64,000 nucleotides of DNA from Meloidogyne chitwoodi (taxonomy: Eukaryota; Nematoda; Chromadorea; Rhabditida; Meloidogynidae), in NCBI GenBank assembly GCA_015183035.1, contig JACZZP010000016.1:1674001-1738000 (forward strand). Reading direction: 5' to 3'. Made by a program: the position numbers and the translations under genes. Positions 59,646-64,000 of the stretch are shown piece by piece; position 1 is the first letter of the stretch, and every line of letters starts with the position of its first letter. The notes below the pieces were generated by a model that was not told the DNA's origin, made no database searches, and saw only the letters and a program-made list of their open reading frames with translations.

Positions 59646-60759
59646 ATGTCAAAAACAACAAAATCAACTCCTTTACCTCCAAAATTATTTGTTGATTTAA
59701 TTAAAGCAATACATTCTAATATATTCAGAAATGAATATGTAAAAATTGATAAAAAAGCAGAATGGGGCAATTACGCTATAAAAATGTTAACTAGTTTTTC
59801 TTTAATTTACAAAATTTCTGAAAGAAATTTTAAATATGTTAAAGTAGGTTAATTTAATAAAAAATATATTAAATTAAATTTGTTTCTATTCTAAAGTGAG
59901 TATGATCGAGTGGTTAGTGTGTTTGTTTAGATTTTTACATTGACATTGGTTCGATTCCTTTGTTGTATATGAAATATCTGTTGGTCCTTAATTATAGTTA
60001 ATTTGATTTTCATTAATTGTTCTATCGGTTAAAAAAATTTTTTATTGCAAATTTTAATTTTTTATAATTTTAGATTTATGTCATGAGAGATCGACAGATA
60101 ATTTGTCCTGAATGTGAGAATATAATGAAATATAAAAATTTTAAAAAACATTCTTTAAATGTTCATCAAAAAAATTTATATCATCAAGTGTTTTTTTAAT
60201 TTAATAATTTAAAATAAATTTTTAAATAAATAAACTTATTTATTTATTTTAGAAAAGTTATGAAATACTTGAAGAATTAAGAGTTATGGTTGGACTTTAT
60301 AAATTTGCAGAAACTCAAAAAATTCTTGATGCTGCTTTAAATCGCTTTTATTTCTTAGAAGATTGTTTAAAACTAGGTAATTTAATTGATAAATATCTTT
60401 AAGTCAATTTTTATTAAAAAAGGTATTGCAACACCAGCTTCAAAGCGTTCGTTAGATTGTTTCAAGCGTAAAAGGATTCGTGAATGGCTCATTAGATTAA
60501 GCAAATGTAAAAATATTCCCGAGGAAGCGGAAGAGATGCGTTTTTTGGAAAGTAGGAACGCTCTTTTGGCTGAGGTTTTATTTTTTTACTTTTATAATTG
60601 AAGAAATATTAAAATATTTTTGATTTTTTAAAGACTGACATTCTGAGACGTGAATTACTAATTGAAATGTATCACTATGAAGATTTGCTATATAATTACT
60701 GCGTAGGACTTAATCGTGAAATATCACTTAATTCTCAGCTTAGAGAGATTAATAACTGA
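59646..60759 (+). CDS. Orphan gene with a CxxC...H...H zinc-finger-like exon
   Basis: Five exons (59646-59843, 60074-60187, 60253-60376, 60423-60574, 60634-60759) give 237 residues in frame. Exon 2 contains ICPECENIMKYKNFKKHSLN and then VHQ, a CxxC-x(12)-H-x(4)-H pattern compatible with a C2H2 finger. Exons 4 and 5 hold a basic segment (SLDCFKRKRIREWLIRLSK) and a probable coiled coil (FLESRNALLAETDILRRELL). That order hints at a DNA-binding or scaffold protein, but I recognise no family. Exon 1 ends FKYVK just as the orphan at 62037 ends its first exon FKLVK, with a similar N-terminal layout, so the two may be diverged tandem duplicates. The first intron contains a tRNA-like sequence. Confidence 0.6.
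59895..59970 (+). other. tRNA-like sequence with A and B boxes in an intron
   Basis: TATGATCGAGTGGTTAG (A box) and TGGTTCGATTCCT (B box) are at tRNA-like distance, but neither the acceptor nor the anticodon stem pairs. It lies in the first intron of the orphan gene at 59646. Probably a decayed tRNA or SINE head. Confidence 0.35.
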
Positions 60760-60977
60760 TATATATGTTATTGTGAGTGCGAATTTGTTAATATTTTTGT
60801 TAAAATCAGGAAAAAAATAATTGCCGATTTTCTGAATTTTTTTAAATAATAAATTTGTTTAAAATGATTTTAAAATTTTTTGTTGATTTAATTAATTATT
60901 AAAATAAAAAATTATAAACCTCACATACTATTTTACTTTCTTTCGGTGGCACGACTTTTCGTCAACGGACTTTTCGT

Positions 60978-61581
60978 GAATCTGGTTAAGTATAGGTGGT
61001 TTTTTTGTAGCGGTTCAATTTACACAAGTGAGGTGTCATTCGAAAGAGCTCGGCGAGCTGAGTCGAACTAGCCCTGAACGAAGTCGAACCAACTACTCTG
61101 AGCCGAGATACAGACCCCCGAAAATCGAAAAACCATAGGGGGGAGTAAGCTCAGTTTTGGGGTGGAAAAGTCGAATATGAGTATGATAGCTCATTCGATA
61201 GGTCTCTTTGAGACCTATCGAATGAGACCAAAATTGTCGAGATTGAACGATTTTGAACAAAGTTATGAAAGATCGAAGTTTGCTGGAAACACGCCAAACT
61301 TGAACCTACAGAGAGTGTTTTATCACTTCTTCGTGTGAGAGCCCATACCTGGTTGGCTTTTTGGTACATGCGTTATTCTACGGCGCAAATTACAAATAAA
61401 TAATTAAAAGAGCTTACTCCCCCCTATGGTTTTTCAATTTTCGGGGGTCTGTATCTCGGCTCATAGTTGGTTCGACTTCGTTCAGGGCTAGTTCGACTCA
61501 GCTCGCCGAGCTCTTTCGAATGACACCTCACTTGTGTAAATTGAACCGCTACAAAAAAACCACCTATACTTCACCAGATCC
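60978..61581. mobile_element. Unnamed TIR element, copy 1 (604 bp, 8-bp TSD)
   Basis: Flanked by CTTTTCGT on both sides (60970-60977 and 61582-61589). Inverted termini of about 165-170 bp begin GAATCTGG at one end and GGATCTGG at the other, then GTGAAGTATAGGTGG (TTAAG at the left end). The interior, about 250 bp, includes a perfect 16-bp hairpin CTCATTCGATAGGTCT with its complement (61190-61205 and 61211-61226). There is no transposase, so it is non-autonomous. Eight-base duplications fit hAT, P or Merlin enzymes, but the terminal sequence is not one I can assign. Confidence 0.92.
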
Positions 61582-61797
61582 CTTTTCGTCAATAAACAAA
61601 TATTTTTTAAAAATGAAAGACTGTTAATTAAAAAAGCATAACTGGACAAGACCTCCCTAGAAATCACCATCAACAAGATCAACATCTTTCGATTGACATC
61701 AAAACTATTTGAAATGGTTCAAAATAAAAAAAGTTATGCTAGTTATTCTGAAACGACCTTTACCATTTTTAATTAGTGTTCTTCTCTTGTTTTTTCA

Positions 61798-61880
61798 AAT
61801 TTTATTCATTGACGAAAAGTCCTTTGACGAAAAGTCCGTTGACGAAAAGTCTGTTATCGAAAAGTCCGTTGACGAAAGTT
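61798..61880. repeat. Tandem GACGAAAAGTCCGTT 15-mers
   Basis: About five consecutive units of 15 bp (GACGAAAAGTCCTTT, GACGAAAAGTCCGTT, GACGAAAAGTCTGTT, ATCGAAAAGTCCGTT, GACGAAAGTTATT). The reverse-complement unit occurs at 60955-60977 on the other side of TIR element copy 1. The pair therefore looks like the ends of an older foldback element that copy 1 later entered. Confidence 0.8.
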
Positions 61881-62036
61881 ATTGACGAATGCAGTTGACC
61901 CCGCGTTCAGCTGGCCCCGCGACAAAACGGGCGCTTCCCCTTTCTGGCGTTATGATTTATAAAAAAATCGACTCAAATAAATTTTTTTTAGTCATCTCAT
62001 TCTTTACAAAAAATTATAATTCGAAAAAATATATTA

Positions 62037-63787
62037 ATGCCACCAAAAAAGTCATCATCTCGTAAATTAATTTTACCTAACGAGTTGATTCAAGATATAA
62101 CGACAAATATTCCAAATTTGATTGACCATGAGGATGTAGAAATAACACCTGAATTTATTAATCTTCTTGGTGTTGAAACCCGTATTATTATTGAGGATCA
62201 AAGAAAATGGAAAAAATATATAATGAAATTTCTGAGAATTTGCAACATCTTTTACTTTTTTCTTTCTAAAAGATTTAAATTGGTTAAAGTAAGTTAATTA
62301 AAAAACATATTGGGTAAGTATAAATATGCAATATAAAATTTATAAAATTTTTATTCAATAAATTTTTTAAATTAGATTAAATAGAGTTTCTTTTTTGTTT
62401 TAGAAAATTAAAGAAATTTACCTATTATAAAATTTTGCATATTAAAAAACATTAAAAAATATAAACATTATTTAGCGTATTGATAAACAAAGTGAAAAAA
62501 AGGCTCTCGGATCTGGTGAAGTATAGGTGGTTTTTTTGTAGCGGTTCAATTTACACAAGTGAGGTGTTATTCGAAAGAGCTCGGCGAGCTGAGTCGAACT
62601 AGCCCTGAACGAAGTCGAACCAACTACTCTGAGCCGAGATACAGACCCCCGAAAATTGAAAAACCATAGGGGGGAGTAAGCTCTTATTAGTGATTACCGC
62701 GGCTGCTACTAAATTATTTTCACTGAATTATTTTGTTGTAATTTGCGCTGTAGAATAACGTATCTACCTTTGTGTCATTAAATTGGCTGTTCTTAAATTT
62801 TTGATAAATTAATTATTTATTTGTAATTTGCGCCGTAGAATAACGCATGTACCAAAAAGCCAACCAGGGATGGGCTCTCACACGACGAAGTGATAAAACA
62901 CTCTGTAGGTTCAAGTTTGGCGTGTTTCCAGCAAACTTCGATCTTTCATAACTTTGTTCAAAATCGTTCAATCTCGACAATTTTGGTCTCATTCGATAGG
63001 TCTCAAAGAGACCTATCGAATGAGCTATCATACTCATATTCGACTTTTCCACCCCAAAGCTGAGCTTACTCCCCCCTATGGTTTTTCGATTTTCGGGGGT
63101 CTGTATCTCGGCTCAGAGTAGTTGGTTCGACTTCGTTCAGGGCTAGTTCGACTCAGCTCGCCGAGCTCTTTCGAATGACACCTCACTTGTGTAAATTGAA
63201 CCGCTACAAAAAAACCACCTATACTTCACCAGATTCAGGCTCTCCACCTTGAAAAGCGTATTCGTTATTTAAATAATAGATTGTATCAACAAGGTAAAAA
63301 TCAATTAACCTCCCTTACATTATTTTTATTAAAAAATTAATAAATACAGCTATTGCGGCGGCTACTGCAATTCAACAACAGCACCCCCCAAATGATGATG
63401 CACCGCCACCACCAAAGAAGAAAAAAACTGAAGATTTTGTTCAATCTCCCTTGCCGAGTCCAAATTTGTCTTCAGATGAGTTGGAAGATTCTTTGAATTC
63501 AGAGGTTTGTTTTTACGTAATTTTATTTAGTCATTTAAACTATTTTGGGGAAAATTTTAAACATCTAACCCTCAAAAATTTTTTTTAACAATTCGAAAAA
63601 CAAGGTGCTGAACTGCCTAAAATCAAAATACAATTTATTGGAAAATAATAGGGGGGAGTAAGTTTATTTACGGAATAATTTCTTTTGTTTTTAGGAGCAA
63701 GAGTGTTTTGATGAAACAATGTCTTCAAATTCAATCACTAATGAACAAGAAGATGAAGAACGTGACGATGATGAGGAGCAGCAGTAA
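62037..63787 (+). CDS. Orphan gene, exon 2 interrupted by a TIR element
   Basis: Coding parts are 62037-62288, 62476-62508 continuing at 63245-63293, 63350-63504 and 63695-63787. With the 728-bp element and one duplication copy removed, phases match and the product is 193 residues. The N-terminus is MPPKKSSSRKLILPNELIQD. Exon 2 encodes a charged helix (KQSEKKALHLEKRIRYLNNR) that reads straight across the insertion point. Exon 3 has a proline run and a basic cluster (DDAPPPPKKKKTEDF), a possible nuclear signal. The tail is very acidic (EQEDEERDDDEEQQ). No family is recognised. As written, DNA-level reading stops inside the element soon after the junction, but the element also offers splice sites that would keep frame (intron 62521-63238). 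Confidence 0.55.
62509..63236. mobile_element. Unnamed TIR element, copy 2 (728 bp, 8-bp TSD) inside an exon
   Basis: Flanked by AGGCTCTC on both sides (62501-62508 and 63237-63244). It starts GGATCTGGTGAAGTATAGG and ends in the complement CTTCACCAGATTC. The terminal arms match those of copy 1 closely. The ~250-bp interior is the same as in copy 1 but in reverse orientation, and an extra ~120 bp (62684-62820) precedes it, including a diverged second copy of the TAATTTGCGCCGTAGAATAA motif. It is non-coding and interrupts exon 2 of the orphan gene. Confidence 0.93.
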
Positions 63788-64000
63788 CGGAAAGAAACCC
63801 CAAATTAGGGTATTTGTGACTTTGGTAACTTGTAAATAATTAAATTTTATGGTTTTTTAAACATTATCGTCAGGATTTTTGTAATTTTTTTGATAATTTT
63901 TTCATATAAGAAGATTCTAAATATTCTCATTAAAATCCTTCTTATCATAATTGTGACATTTCTCTTTGAAAATCTTGTCTCCTTTTTTACCCAAAACTTA

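Larger units (their letters stand above)
60760..62036. other. Spacer occupied by nested repeats
   Basis: Between the two orphan genes. It contains the 604-bp TIR element at 60978-61581, itself inserted among ACTTTTCGTCAACGG repeats, and a 15-mer array near 61800-61880. From 61885 to 61945 the sequence is briefly GC-rich (CCCCGCGTTCAGCTGGCCCC). No coding exon is supported; the open frames on the minus strand at 61151-61369 and 61488-61685 lie within the repeats. Confidence 0.5.

Noticed and set aside
61151..63052. Two similar open frames (61151-61369, 62813-63052) that looked like a gene family
   Set aside because: Both are the same interior segment of the two TIR element copies read in matching orientation; they lack transposase motifs and extend into the arms.

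Overview
This is nuclear DNA of a very AT-rich nematode. Short, T-rich introns end in TTTTAG or TTTCAG, genes have many small exons, and several products match nematode orthologues (UNC-115/abLIM, TRPM of the GON-2/GTL type, IPP-5, HSE-5, CTNS-1). A plant-parasitic tylenchid such as Meloidogyne is my best guess; that is inference from composition and gene style only. No prokaryotic, viral-genome or CRISPR features are present. I rebuilt exon-intron structures by hand; nearly all models below keep reading frame at every junction and end at a stop. Layout: 245-445 last visible exon of an Asn/Gln-rich gene; 3764-7293 Dbl-family RhoGEF (DH-PH); 9315-13239 abLIM/UNC-115 (three LIM domains plus villin headpiece); 14433-19935 (minus) type I inositol-polyphosphate 5-phosphatase, with a 3-kb intron carrying a GC-rich minisatellite; 20456-22637 PA-clan serine-protease-like gene whose second exon is split by a Merlin transposon; 22881-25538 mitoribosomal PPR protein PTCD3/mS39; 25856-29063 Tudor-domain protein; 29504-37383 (minus) 26-exon TRPM channel; 38660-40963 (minus) OGFOD1/Tpa1 prolyl hydroxylase; 41687-44082 cystinosin; 44616-45451 unrecognised partial gene; 46617-47266 IFT20; 47792-50855 (minus) quiescin sulfhydryl oxidase; 52549-53348 hAT-derived element; 54670-57100 heparan sulfate glucuronyl C5-epimerase; 57512-59318 (minus) N-acetylglucosaminyltransferase I; 59646-60759 and 62037-63787 two orphan genes, the second split by a 728-bp terminal-inverted-repeat (TIR) element. 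The host genes are ordinary housekeeping, neuronal and secretory-pathway genes with no shared pathway. The protease, PTCD3 and Tudor genes lie head to tail with 243- and 317-bp gaps and could be an operon. The most striking content is mobile and repetitive DNA. Four elements have perfect 8-bp target-site duplications (Merlin, hAT, and two copies of an unnamed TIR family), and one MITE has a TTA duplication. Two of these sit inside coding exons, where exact removal restores the frame; one also offers donor and acceptor sites that would let it act as an in-frame intron. Introns and spacers also carry several families of short dispersed words (CATTAGAGTC, TTTCCGGAAA, ATCAGAATT, GGCACCGAAACG, GCGGACAAA).
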